64,000 nt of DNA from an uncultured Psychrosphaera sp. (GTDB lineage Bacteria > Pseudomonadota > Gammaproteobacteria > Enterobacterales > Alteromonadaceae), in the NCBI RefSeq assembly GCF_947500655.1, contig NZ_CANMSK010000001.1, positions 405,333 through 469,332 of the forward strand. Direction: 5' to 3'. Shown here piece after piece: positions 26,064 through 34,019 of this stretch; within the stretch, counting starts at the first letter, position 1, and each line of letters starts with the position of its first letter. The notes beneath the pieces were generated by a model, which saw nothing but the letters and a program-made list of their open reading frames with translations, made no database searches and was not told the DNA's origin. The position numbers and the translations under genes are program-made.

Positions 26064-26098
26064 TGCTAACGAGGCTGTAGAATTTCTCATTCTCAGCC
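26064..26098 (-). repeat. attC-like cassette border ahead of the OLD gene
   Basis: On the minus strand, a hairpin with nested stems (GGCTG with CAGCC, AGAAT with ATTCT) is followed by CTCGTTAGCA. The sequence TTCTACAGCCTCGTTA is shared with the site ahead of the DUF2971 gene. A right-hand partner with AAC is not evident. Confidence 0.5.
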
Positions 26099-26322
26099 AG
26101 TCTTTTCAAATAAAACCACAATATTTCACATCCATCTAAGATTCAATAACTTATTCTATTTTAAATAATAGTTTTGGTTACATTGCGTTTAGAGTGGATT
26201 TATAAAGCTAATTAATAAAGTGATAAGATCACATTAAGTGAGCCTCAATATGTGTTTTCTGTAAACAATTTTTTAACAGCGAAAGTGACAGAATGAAGTA
26301 GATAGTTTTGCTGATTGACAAT

Positions 26323-26353
26323 AAAAATTAGCTGCCTAACGGCAGCTAAAAAA
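26323..26353. terminator. Terminator hairpin with embedded GCCTAAC
   Basis: TTAGCTGCC and GGCAGCTAA form a perfect 9-bp stem with a TAAC loop. T-rich tracts follow on both strands, so it can terminate the gene at 26415-26720. Its loop region reads GCCTAAC on the plus strand, a perfect match to the attC core RYYYAAC, which may be coincidence. Confidence 0.7.
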
Positions 26354-26414
26354 GATGTTATTGCTTATTGGCCGGGAGAAGGTTCATATGTGTTATAGCT
26401 AAACTACGTAAAAA

Positions 26415-26720
26415 CTATTTATCATCATATCGTTCGATTAACTCTGAAACTAGCTGATTGTTTTGTAAAAGTTGTAACTTAATTTTATTAACATCTGGAA
26501 GGTTTTGAAATGGTCCTGATGGATCATAAGAACGAAACTCGAATAGGATAGAGCTACCATCGCTTTCATTGCATGAACAATATAATCGATAGTAATGAGC
26601 ATCACCTGAAACATCTAAATTCATTTCACGAACACGATCTACTAAGTAGCTAGAGTTTTGAGTTTTTACGGATTCCTCGATATAGCTTTTTATTAAGTTG
26701 AATTTATCCTGAGCTAACAT
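26415..26720 (-). CDS. Small protein of unknown function, second gene of cassette array
   Basis: A 101-residue protein, acidic, with a helix at the start (KFNLIKSYIEESVKT), a middle of beta strands with a Cys pair (YYRLYCSCNESDGSSILFEFRSYD), and a C-terminal helix (INKIKLQLLQ-like, then QLVSELIERYDDK). I do not recognise a family. Its ATG follows GGAG at six bases and lies 21 bases after the R' end of the attC site at 26742-26802. This is exactly the spacing expected in an integron cassette. Confidence 0.7.
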   Translation of the reverse strand: MLAQDKFNLIKSYIEESVKTQNSSYLVDRVREMNLDVSGDAHYYRLYCSCNESDGSSILFEFRSYDPSGPFQNLPDVNKIKLQLLQNNQLVSELIERYDDK

Positions 26721-26741
26721 TTGAACTCCATATTCTGATTT

Positions 26742-26802
26742 AGCTAACGCCCGCGTAATAGAAGCGAGCTCGCGAGCGTCCTAATTGACGCCATTGTTAT
26801 GT
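26742..26802 (-). repeat. attC recombination site (59-base-element type), best in the array
   Basis: On the minus strand this 61-bp imperfect palindrome begins ACATAAC and ends GCGTTAGCT. The ends pair (TAAC with GTTA). The inner arms pair with unpaired bases as in known attC sites: GCGTCAATTAG with CTATTACGC. The centre holds the self-complementary GCTCGCGAGC. It starts five bases after one stop codon and ends 21 bases before the next ATG. Size, position, orientation and the extra-helical bases all fit attC, and it resembles the aadA-type site TAACAATTCG...GCGTTAG. Confidence 0.72.
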
Positions 26803-26807
26803 GATAA

Positions 26808-27464
26808 CTACAGCACAACTTGGCCATTATCATATGAATTCTTTGACAGACTTTTATGAACTGGTCCATAAGCTATTTCGCTAAGATCACCCAAATACAT
26901 ATCATCAATTGGCCGCTGAATATCAGGCTTATCTATTGCCACCCTATATTCTTCTTGATGGGAGAAAGTATCTCTTTTTCTAAAAGCACCTACATCACCT
27001 TCATGTGTTTTTGGACAAAAATACTGCACATAGTCCGCTTTATAATTAAGTTTAAGCTCTCTTAATTTAGAATCTAAACGCTCAATAAAAGCTTTGGCGT
27101 TATGGATGAGAACAAAGTACTCACCAAACTCATCCCATAGTCGTTCGTCAAATACCTTCCCTTCCGTAGCTCGTGATATTGACTCTTCGCTAAGCACATA
27201 CAAACAGAAAATATGTGAATACTCTGGGGATCCCTCTTGCATACAAAAAGGTGCCGCAATTTTAAATTTTCTTCCAGCAATTTCTATCGATGCACCTTCG
27301 TGTTGATGATAGCTACTAGCCATCTCAAATTTATCGAACTGCCCAGTAGCGTCATTTTCACACTCGGAAAAAAAAACTGCCGTATTAACATATATTCGTC
27401 CATTCTCAACAAAGTCCACCAAGTGCGACTTTTCTCTTGAGAATTTTATCAAGCAGTCACGCAT
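26808..27464 (-). CDS. Possible DUF2971-like protein, first gene of cassette array
   Basis: A 218-residue soluble protein. The start (CLIKFSREKSHLVDFVENGRIYVNTAVFFSECEND) has the same logic as DUF2971: an aromatic strand, a helix, a short marker strand and an acidic END/NDxE-like turn. The later FSHQEEYRVAIDKPD corresponds to the FxxExExR region, and LSEIAYGPVH resembles the IIIGP region of the 23009 gene. The relationship is inferred from pattern only. The ATG is preceded by AAGGAAG. It is followed at once by the best attC site in the window. Function unknown. Confidence 0.75.
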   Translation of the reverse strand: MRDCLIKFSREKSHLVDFVENGRIYVNTAVFFSECENDATGQFDKFEMASSYHQHEGASIEIAGRKFKIAAPFCMQEGSPEYSHIFCLYVLSEESISRATEGKVFDERLWDEFGEYFVLIHNAKAFIERLDSKLRELKLNYKADYVQYFCPKTHEGDVGAFRKRDTFSHQEEYRVAIDKPDIQRPIDDMYLGDLSEIAYGPVHKSLSKNSYDNGQVVL

Positions 27465-27478
27465 AAACTTCCTTCGTC

Positions 27479-27553
27479 ATATAACATGTTTATAGCGAGC
27501 CAATCGCGCGCTTTTCTACCGAGTCATCGCTCACTTTTCTGATTAAGTTATTT
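27479..27553 (-). repeat. Possible attC-like site at the upstream end of the array
   Basis: On the minus strand, AAATAAC opens the element and GTTATAT closes it 75 bp later, with AGCGA pairing to TCGCT inside. The closing half lies 15 bases before the start codon of the first array gene. The stems are short, so this is weaker than the site at 26742. Confidence 0.35.
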
Positions 27554-27874
27554 TTAGCAAAGTTGTTAACCAATTGCCAGTAAAAGTAATTTACACATGT
27601 CGTTTTATTACTCACTGGATAAAAACGAACAATTGGGGCGTTTTACTAACTTTGGGAGAAAGTAGCATATAAAGTTGTAATGCTTTTGCTTTTGCTTTTG
27701 CTCTTAACCTCTCCATCCCAATATTCCCGAAATAAAATAAGTTTTCCAAAATATGAGACAGGACGTCGAATAAGGGATGGTGTTCAGGGACGAATTTACA
27801 TCCCGTTTTTGAGGATAAAACTTAATTTTATTGAGGATTAGAATATTGGTTAGGAGCGGCCTTTTTGGGTTACG

Positions 27875-28102
27875 TTTTTGGGCTGTTGCAAAAAGGTAAC
27901 TTGCCGAGAGGCGAAACCTTAAAGTTCAAATAAATACGATGACAAAGTTAATACGGAAAAGAGAGAATTAAGCCTGCGTCTTTTTGGCTGTTGAAAAAAG
28001 GTATAGTTCACATCAAGGATGAAGGGATGTCATCAATACAGGGATGTTTACTTGATGACCGCCGAGAGGCGAAACCTCAGAGTTCAGCTAAGTAAAATGT
28101 CT
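27875..28102. repeat. Two diverged copies of an intergenic element
   Basis: TTTTTGGGCTGTTG...AAAAAGGTA followed by GCCGAGAGGCGAAACCTTAA occurs at about 27875-27940. It recurs at 27980-28102, where about 57 bp are inserted between the two conserved blocks. The inserted part has its own inverted repeat (ATCAAG and CTTGAT). No coding frame is intact in either copy. It may be a non-autonomous element or remnants of one. Confidence 0.6.
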
Positions 28103-28143
28103 CAGAAATAAAAAGTGCTCACCAATTACACCAAAAATAAAAA

Positions 28144-28169
28144 CAAAAAAAGACCAACAATGTTGGTCT
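28144..28169 (-). terminator. Rho-independent terminator after the thiolase gene
   Basis: AGACCAAC and GTTGGTCT form an 8-bp stem with a three-base loop, followed on the minus strand by T7 and a further T-rich tract. It lies about 60 bp after the thiolase stop codon. Confidence 0.87.
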
Positions 28170-28231
28170 CCTCTCTATTCATTAAATAGACAATTTAAGC
28201 ATCCATAAACGCCAGTTTATAGAACAACAAA

Positions 28232-29416
28232 CTACACCATCTCAACAGCAATAGCCGTCGCCTCTCCACCACCAATACACAATGACGCCAAGCCTTTAGT
28301 TAACCCACGGTTTTTAAGGGCATGCAATAAAGTAACAATAATACGAGCACCTGATGCACCAAGTGGATGACCCAAGGCACATGCGCCACCGTTTACGTTT
28401 ACTTTATCCGCAGGTAAGTTCATCTCTTTCATTGCTGCCATAGTCACCATGGCAAAAGCTTCATTTATTTCAAACAAGTCGACATCATTAGCTGTCCAAC
28501 CTGCTTTGGCTAATGATTTCTCCATTGCGCCAATTGGTGCTACGGTGAATTTTTCCGGCTCAATTGAATTAGTGCTATAACTGACAATTTTAGCCAGTGG
28601 AGTTAATCCACGTTTTGCAGCTTCTGACTGTTTCATTAACACTAATGCCGCTGCTCCATCACTAATTGATGATGAGTTTGCGGCAGTAATAGTGCCGTCT
28701 TTTGCAAAGGCTGGACGTAAGGTTGGAATTTTATCCATTCTAGCCTTTCCCGGTTGTTCATCTACCGACACGACATAATCACCTTTACGTGATTTCACCG
28801 TTACAGGTGACACTTCGCTGTCAAAGTCGCCACTGGCAATAGCACCTTGTGCGCGCGTTAATGAGCGAATTGCATATTGGTCTAACGCTTCACGAGTAAA
28901 GTTAAATTCATCTGAAGTGTCTTGCGCAAAACAGCCCATGGCTTTGCCATGGTACGCATCTTCAAGACCGTCTAAGAACATGTGATCCATCGCCTTGCCA
29001 TGACCCATACGCATACCGCCACGGGCATTTGGCAACATATAAGGTGCGTTTGACATACTTTCAAATCCACCAACAACCGCTACGTCAATAGACCCAGCTG
29101 TAATTGAATCGGCAGCCATCATGGCCGCTTTCATACCTGAGCCACATACTTTATTTATGGTGGTTGCACCGGCGGCTAAATGCACGCCCGCTTTAATAGC
29201 GGCTTGACGTGCTGGGGCTTGCCCCAAACCTGCTGGTAAGACACAGCCCATAATAACTTCGTCAATGTCGTTGCCAGTAATACCTGCTTTTTCTATTGCG
29301 GCAGCAATAGCGGTTGCACCAAGCTCCGGAGCAGCTAACGATGAAAGACAGCCCTGAAAACCACCTAATGGCGTACGTTGAGCCGAAACAATAACGATAG
29401 GATCTTGATTAGACAT
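28232..29416 (-). CDS. atoB: Acetyl-CoA C-acetyltransferase (thiolase)
   Basis: A 394-residue biosynthetic/degradative thiolase of full length. The nucleophilic Cys 91 lies in INKVCGSGMKAA, the catalytic His in GGACALGHPLGASGAR and the second Cys in SLCIGGGEATA. It interconverts two acetyl-CoA with acetoacetyl-CoA. It diverges from liuR-liuABCDE, whose last enzyme releases acetoacetate, so it probably completes the pathway by cleaving acetoacetyl-CoA after CoA transfer. No CoA-transferase or acetoacetyl-CoA synthetase gene is in the window. It may share LiuR control through the common intergenic region, although the palindrome is far (260 bp) from its start. Confidence 0.92.
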   Translation of the reverse strand: MSNQDPIVIVSAQRTPLGGFQGCLSSLAAPELGATAIAAAIEKAGITGNDIDEVIMGCVLPAGLGQAPARQAAIKAGVHLAAGATTINKVCGSGMKAAMMAADSITAGSIDVAVVGGFESMSNAPYMLPNARGGMRMGHGKAMDHMFLDGLEDAYHGKAMGCFAQDTSDEFNFTREALDQYAIRSLTRAQGAIASGDFDSEVSPVTVKSRKGDYVVSVDEQPGKARMDKIPTLRPAFAKDGTITAANSSSISDGAAALVLMKQSEAAKRGLTPLAKIVSYSTNSIEPEKFTVAPIGAMEKSLAKAGWTANDVDLFEINEAFAMVTMAAMKEMNLPADKVNVNGGACALGHPLGASGARIIVTLLHALKNRGLTKGLASLCIGGGEATAIAVEMV

Positions 29417-29459
29417 GATTAAAACCTCTGTTGAATTCGTGAATATTTATTTTTTGACT

Positions 29460-29536
29460 TAAGCTGTAAGCCGTAAGCCGTAAGCCTTAAGTTGTAAGCT
29501 GTAAGCTGTAAGCTGTAAGCCTTAAGTTGTAAGCTT
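29460..29536. repeat. Eleven heptanucleotide tandem units (TAAGCYG type)
   Basis: Eleven consecutive 7-mers (TAAGCTG, TAAGCCG, TAAGCCT, TAAGTTG and TAAGCTT variants) run without a break. Units 4-5 and 9-10 are the same pair (TAAGCCT-TAAGTTG), pointing to duplication of a block of five units. The array begins about 43 bp upstream of the thiolase start codon. Confidence 0.95.
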
Positions 29537-29540
29537 TTTT

Positions 29541-29636
29541 CTTTTGCTTTTCACTTAAAACTTATGGCTTACAGCTTAAAACTGCTTCTCTTTTGCTTTT
29601 CACTTAAAGCTTATGGCTTACAGCTTAAAACTGCTT
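29541..29636. repeat. 47-bp direct duplication
   Basis: Two 47-bp copies (29541-29587 and 29590-29636), both starting CTTTTGCTTTTCACTTAAA, differ at one base and are separated by two bases. Each contains GGCTTACAGCTTA, the complement of the heptad words to the left. Confidence 0.95.
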
Positions 29637-29674
29637 TTGGTAAAGCTTACAACTTTTTTACTTTATTTTATAGC

Positions 29675-29703
29675 TTTACGTTAACGTAAACTTACCCTAT
29701 GAT
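29675..29703 (+). promoter_or_regulatory. liuR promoter with LiuR operator palindrome
   Basis: TTTACGTTAACGTAAA at 29675-29690 is a perfect 16-bp palindrome. It overlaps a candidate -35 (TTTACG) and reaches into the 17-bp spacer before a -10 of TATGAT (29698-29703), 50 bp upstream of the liuR start. MerR-family regulators bind within the spacer in this way, and LiuR sites in proteobacteria are palindromes of ACGT type. Autoregulation of liuR and control of liuABCDE are inferred. Confidence 0.7.
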
Positions 29704-29752
29704 AAATTTCTACTGTAAATACAAAGATAGTAAATAAATTTAGGAATTAAAC

Positions 29753-30139
29753 ATGGCAACTGACCAAGCTGTAAAATTTAGTATTAGTGATCTGGCCAAA
29801 GAATTTGACATCACCACTCGCAGTATTCGGTTTTATGAAGACCAAGGTTTATTAGCCCCTGAGCGTAAAGGTCAGACTCGAATATATTCAGTGAAAGACA
29901 GAGTAAGACTTAAGTTGGTTTTACGCGGTAAACGCTTGGGGTTTACGCTGGCAGAAACAAAAACTATTTTTGACTTATACGACACAGAAAAAACCGAACA
30001 GCGTCAGCTGGAAACTATGCTTGAGTTAATCGCCAGTAAAAAACAAATATTAGCCCAACAATTACTGGACATAACGTCTGTTATGGATGACTTGGAACAA
30101 TTAGAAAAGAACTGTAACGACACATTAAAGCAGCTTTAA
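29753..30139 (+). CDS. liuR: MerR-family regulator LiuR of leucine/isovalerate degradation
   Basis: A 128-residue MerR-type protein. The winged helix-turn-helix is ISDLAKEFDITTRSIRFYEDQGLLAPER, followed by RIYSVKDRVRLKLVLRGKRLGFTLAETK and a C-terminal dimerising coiled coil (QRQLETMLELIASKKQILAQQLLDI). It lacks metal-binding Cys residues. Family members at the head of the liu operon repress it and respond to branched-chain acyl-CoA intermediates. It lies 81 bp upstream of liuA on the same strand, with the palindrome at 29675 ahead of it, so the operon is probably self-controlled. Confidence 0.9.
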   Translation: MATDQAVKFSISDLAKEFDITTRSIRFYEDQGLLAPERKGQTRIYSVKDRVRLKLVLRGKRLGFTLAETKTIFDLYDTEKTEQRQLETMLELIASKKQILAQQLLDITSVMDDLEQLEKNCNDTLKQL

Positions 30140-30220
30140 ACATACTTTATAAAACAGCATTAATAGCTGTAATACCAGTAATCAAAAAAATAATAATAAT
30201 TAAAAATAAGAGACAAACTT

Positions 30221-31420
30221 ATGATCAGCACATTCTCATCAATCAACTTTAATCTTGGCGAAACCGTAGACATGATCCGCGACCAAGTAAACGCCTTTTC
30301 CCGTGACGAAATTGCGCCAAGAGCGGCACAAATCGACATCGACAATGAATTCCCAACTGACTTATGGCGCAAATTTGGCGATATGGGTTTATTGGGTATG
30401 ACGGTTGATGAGCAATACGGTGGTTCTGGTTTAGGTTACTTGGAACACGTGGTCACTATGCAAGAGATCAGCCGAGCCTCAGCCTCTGTTGGCTTGAGCT
30501 ACGGCGCTATGTCTAACCTTTGTTTAAACCAATTAAACAAAAACGGTACTCATGAACAAAAAGCCAAATACTTACCAAAACTTTGTACTGGTGAGCACGT
30601 TGGCGCATTGGCAATGTCAGAGCCCAATGCAGGTTCAGACGTTGTTAGCATGAAACTGAAAGCTGAGAAAAAAGGCGACAAGTACATTTTAAACGGCAAC
30701 AAGATGTGGATCACTAATGGCCCAGACGCTAATGTCTTTATCATTTATGCAAAAACAGATACTTCTGTTGATTCAAAAGGCGCTGGCTCAAAAGGCTCTG
30801 GAACAAAAGACATAACGGCATTTATTGTTGAGCGTGATTTCCCTGGTTTTTCCCGCCACCAGAAACTAGATAAGTTAGGTATGCGTGGCTCTAATACTTG
30901 TGAATTAGTGTTCCAAGATTGTGAAGTCCCAGCTGAAAATATTCTAGGTGATGAAGGCAAAGGCGTACGCGTATTAATGTCAGGTCTTGATTACGAACGT
31001 TTAGTGTTATCTGGCGGGCCGCTAGGCATTATGGATGCGTGTATGGACTTAGTGGTTCCTTACATACATGACCGTAAACAATTTGGTCAGTCTATTGGTG
31101 AGTTCCAATTAATTCAGGGCAAAATCGCCGACATGTACACACAAATGAATGCGGCTAAGTCTTATGTTTATTTAGTTGCTCAAGCCTGTGATCGTGGTGA
31201 AACCACTCGTAAAGATGCCGCTGGTATTATTTTATATTCTGCCGAATTAGCCACAAAAATGGCATTAGACGCCATCCAGTTATTAGGTGGTAATGGTTAC
31301 ATTAATGAGTTCCCTGCGGGTCGTTTATTACGTGATGCTAAGTTATACGAAATTGGTGCAGGTACATCTGAAATCCGTCGTATGTTGATTGGTCGTGAAT
31401 TATTTAACGAATCGAAGTAA
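30221..31420 (+). CDS. liuA: Isovaleryl-CoA dehydrogenase
   Basis: A 399-residue acyl-CoA dehydrogenase of the isovaleryl type: [52 protein letters not shown] and the catalytic-base region [15 protein letters not shown], ending in [25 protein letters not shown]. It oxidises isovaleryl-CoA to 3-methylcrotonyl-CoA with electrons to ETF. A small Gly/Ser/Lys-rich insertion (residues about 185-200, [14 protein letters not shown]) between the FAD-domain strands is longer than usual. First enzyme of the operon liuABCDE. Confidence 0.95.
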   Translation: MISTFSSINFNLGETVDMIRDQVNAFSRDEIAPRAAQIDIDNEFPTDLWRKFGDMGLLGMTVDEQYGGSGLGYLEHVVTMQEISRASASVGLSYGAMSNLCLNQLNKNGTHEQKAKYLPKLCTGEHVGALAMSEPNAGSDVVSMKLKAEKKGDKYILNGNKMWITNGPDANVFIIYAKTDTSVDSKGAGSKGSGTKDITAFIVERDFPGFSRHQKLDKLGMRGSNTCELVFQDCEVPAENILGDEGKGVRVLMSGLDYERLVLSGGPLGIMDACMDLVVPYIHDRKQFGQSIGEFQLIQGKIADMYTQMNAAKSYVYLVAQACDRGETTRKDAAGIILYSAELATKMALDAIQLLGGNGYINEFPAGRLLRDAKLYEIGAGTSEIRRMLIGRELFNESK

Positions 31421-31479
31421 ATAGAGAAGTAATTATAAAAAGATAATTAGCAACAATATACGTTTACTTTAATGACTAG

Positions 31480-31512
31480 TTTTAGAACTGGTTTTCACAG
31501 CCAGTTCTAAAA
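31480..31512 (+). promoter_or_regulatory. Intra-operon hairpin between liuA and liuB
   Basis: TTTTAGAACTGG and CCAGTTCTAAAA form a perfect 12-bp stem with a nine-base loop, 60 bp after the liuA stop. There is no T-run after it, so it is more likely an mRNA processing or stability element than a full terminator. Confidence 0.6.
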
Positions 31513-31549
31513 GATTAAGAGTTAAGAAGAGAGTGTTGAGAGATAGATC

Positions 31550-33169
31550 ATGGCCAAGATAATAAGTAAGTTAAATCCACGCAGTGCAGACTTCATTGAA
31601 AATGCACAACACATGCAAACACAGGTTGATGACTTAAAAGCCAAATTAGAAAAAATTAAACTTGGTGGTGGCGAGCGTAGTCGTGAACGCCATTTATCCA
31701 GAGGTAAATTATTACCAAGAGATAGAGTAGATCAGTTACTAGATAAAGGTTCACCGTTTTTAGAACTGTCACAACTAGCAGCTTATGAGGTGTATAAAGA
31801 TGACGTGCCAGCGGCGGGTATTATTACCGGCATTGGTCGTGTTGGTGGTCAAGAATGTGTGATCGTAGCTAACGATGCCACTGTAAAAGGCGGTACTTAT
31901 TATCCATTAACGGTTAAAAAACACTTAAGAGCACAAACCATTGCCCTTGAGAATAACTTGCCATGTATCTACTTGGTTGACTCTGGTGGTGCAAATCTAC
32001 CAAATCAAGATGATGTCTTCCCAGACAAAGAACACTTTGGTCGTATCTTCTTTAATCAGGCGACCATGTCGGCACAAAACATTCCGCAAATTGCCGTGGT
32101 TATGGGCTCGTGTACCGCAGGTGGCGCTTATGTTCCAGCTATGGCAGATGAATCTATCATTGTTAAAGAACAAGGCACTATCTTCTTAGCTGGCCCGCCG
32201 TTAGTTAAAGCGGCGACGGGTGAAGTAGTCACAGCAGAAGAACTTGGTGGTGCCGATGTGCATTGCCGTACTTCAGGTGTGTCTGATCATTTAGCACAAA
32301 ACGACAATCACGCATTAGAAATAGCCAGAAGCGCGGTAGGTAATTTAAACCGTGTTAAACCTGTGCAGCTTCTTGTTAAAAAAGCCAATGCACAAGTAAG
32401 CGCAGAGAATTATTCTGGCGAAGAGCTTTATGGCGTTATCCCAAAAGATCCACGTAAACCATTTGATATAAAAGAAGTGATTGCTCGTGTGGTTGATGGC
32501 AGTGAGTTTGACGAATTTAAAGCCCTGTACGGCTCTACATTAGTGTGTGGGTTTGCTCATATTTATGGTTATCCCGTTGGTATTGTGGCTAACAATGGCA
32601 TTTTGTTTGGCGAGTCAGCTGAAAAAGGCGCGCACTTTGTTGAGCTTTGTGCCCAACGTAAAATACCGCTAGTGTTTTTACAGAACATAACTGGCTTTAT
32701 GGTAGGTAAACAATATGAAGCAGGCGGTATTGCTAAACACGGTGCAAAAATGGTGACGGCAGTGGCTTGTGCCAAAGTCCCTAAGTTCACTATTTTAGTG
32801 GGTGGCAGCTATGGTGCCGGTAACTACGGTATGTGTGGCCGAGCCTTTGATCCAAGATTTTTGTTTATGTGGCCAAATGCACGTATTTCAGTAATGGGTG
32901 GCGAACAAGCCGCTGGCGTTTTGGCGCAAGTTACTCGGGATCAAAAAGAAAAACGTGGTGAGTCTTGGTCTGAGCAAGATGAAGCTGATTTTAAACAGCC
33001 GATTATTGATACTTATGAACACCAAGGTCATCCGTATTATGCCTCCGCCCGCTTATGGGACGACGGTGTTATCGACCCTGCTGATACAAGACAAGTACTT
33101 GGTTTGGCAATTTCCGCATCATTAAACAAAACCATTGAGGATACCAAGTTTGGTATCTTTAGAATGTAG
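31550..33169 (+). CDS. liuB: Methylcrotonyl-CoA carboxylase, carboxyltransferase (beta) subunit
   Basis: A 539-residue acyl-CoA carboxyltransferase, of the length usual for MCC beta. Conserved stretches include [93 protein letters not shown] and [16 protein letters not shown]. The last two are the oxyanion-forming loops. It transfers carboxybiotin to 3-methylcrotonyl-CoA, giving 3-methylglutaconyl-CoA, together with LiuD. It lies 9 bp upstream of liuC. Confidence 0.96.
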   Translation: MAKIISKLNPRSADFIENAQHMQTQVDDLKAKLEKIKLGGGERSRERHLSRGKLLPRDRVDQLLDKGSPFLELSQLAAYEVYKDDVPAAGIITGIGRVGGQECVIVANDATVKGGTYYPLTVKKHLRAQTIALENNLPCIYLVDSGGANLPNQDDVFPDKEHFGRIFFNQATMSAQNIPQIAVVMGSCTAGGAYVPAMADESIIVKEQGTIFLAGPPLVKAATGEVVTAEELGGADVHCRTSGVSDHLAQNDNHALEIARSAVGNLNRVKPVQLLVKKANAQVSAENYSGEELYGVIPKDPRKPFDIKEVIARVVDGSEFDEFKALYGSTLVCGFAHIYGYPVGIVANNGILFGESAEKGAHFVELCAQRKIPLVFLQNITGFMVGKQYEAGGIAKHGAKMVTAVACAKVPKFTILVGGSYGAGNYGMCGRAFDPRFLFMWPNARISVMGGEQAAGVLAQVTRDQKEKRGESWSEQDEADFKQPIIDTYEHQGHPYYASARLWDDGVIDPADTRQVLGLAISASLNKTIEDTKFGIFRM

Positions 33170-33178
33170 GGCAAGGCT

Positions 33179-34018
33179 ATGACTAAAGACTTATTCAACG
33201 AAGATAAAGACAGCAAGCAATCTAAGGTTTTATGTACTGTGGATGAATTAGGTGTCGCTACCGTTACCCTTAATAACCCAGATAAACACAATGCATTTGA
33301 TGATGACGTTATCGCCTTATTAACCACAATATTTTCTAATATTGCGGATAACCCAGACATTAGAGTCATGGTGTTAACATCCACAGGAAAAAGTTTTTGT
33401 GCCGGTGCTGATCTAGGATGGATGAAACGTATGGCGGATTATTCTTATCAAGAAAACTTAGCGGACTCAAATGCCCTCGCCCAGTTGTTTAACGTATTAA
33501 ACTTTATGCCACAAGCAACCATAGTTCAGGTACAAGGTGCAGCATTTGGTGGCGCACTTGGATTAGTAAGTTGTTGCGACATAGTGGTCGCAGCAAACAA
33601 AGCTAGCTTTTGCTTAAGTGAAGTGAAGCTTGGTTTAATTCCAGCGACTATTAGCCCGTATGTGATCAACGCCATAGGCCTAAAAGCCGCCCGACGTTAC
33701 TTTTTAACGGCTGAACGCTTTTTTGCTGACCAAGCAAAATCTATTGGTTTGGTTGATGAAGTGGTTGATATTAACGAACTAGAAAATACCACTAACGCCT
33801 TTGTTAACACCTTATTGGCTAATGGGCCAATGGCAGTAAAAGCAGCTAAGAAACTGGCTCTTGATGTGGCACACCAACCTATCGATGACAAACTCATAGC
33901 TGATACGAGCGACAGAATAGCCTCTATTCGGGTATCTGATGAAGGCCAAGAAGGTCTAACGTCATTTTTTGAAAAACGCCCTACCAATTGGCAATCCTCA
34001 GACGTGAAGGATAACTAA
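33179..34018 (+). CDS. liuC: Methylglutaconyl-CoA hydratase (enoyl-CoA hydratase family)
   Basis: A 279-residue crotonase-fold enzyme. The oxyanion loop motifs are SFCAGADLGWMKRM and GAAFGGALGLVSCCDIVVA, and the catalytic region SFCLSEVKLGLIPATISPYV contains the expected Glu. It should hydrate 3-methylglutaconyl-CoA to HMG-CoA. It is packed between liuB and liuD with one or a few bases on each side, which fits translational coupling within the operon. Confidence 0.94.
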   Translation: MTKDLFNEDKDSKQSKVLCTVDELGVATVTLNNPDKHNAFDDDVIALLTTIFSNIADNPDIRVMVLTSTGKSFCAGADLGWMKRMADYSYQENLADSNALAQLFNVLNFMPQATIVQVQGAAFGGALGLVSCCDIVVAANKASFCLSEVKLGLIPATISPYVINAIGLKAARRYFLTAERFFADQAKSIGLVDEVVDINELENTTNAFVNTLLANGPMAVKAAKKLALDVAHQPIDDKLIADTSDRIASIRVSDEGQEGLTSFFEKRPTNWQSSDVKDN

Positions 34019-34019
34019 T

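Larger units (their letters stand above)
26013..26414. other. Intergenic region of the cassette array
   Basis: This 402-bp gap holds the attC-like border ahead of the OLD gene (26064-26098), a terminator-like hairpin (26323-26353) and about 220 bp with no gene or clear structure. The unassigned middle could be a gene-less or decayed cassette. Confidence 0.5.
27465..28231. other. Long intergenic region between cassette array and thiolase gene
   Basis: This 767-bp stretch has no plausible gene. It holds a possible attC-like site (27479-27553), a GCTTTT hexamer repeat (27682-27699), two diverged copies of an element with the common core GCCGAGAGGCGAAACCT (27903 and 28060), and the thiolase terminator (28144-28169). 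It looks like accumulated repeat and element remnants at the edge of the cassette array. Confidence 0.6.
29417..29752. other. Divergent promoter region with dense repeats
   Basis: The 336-bp gap between the thiolase gene and liuR contains an 11-unit heptad array (29460-29536), a 47-bp direct duplication (29541-29636) and the liuR promoter with its operator (29675-29703). The heptads and the duplication carry complementary words (TAAGCTGTAAGCC and GGCTTACAGCTTA), so the region can fold into a large hairpin. Confidence 0.75.

Noticed and set aside
26323..26353. GCCTAAC/GTTAGGC as a true attC core
   Set aside because: The sequence is the loop of a good terminator hairpin, and the paired R'' and L arms expected for attC are not seen around it.
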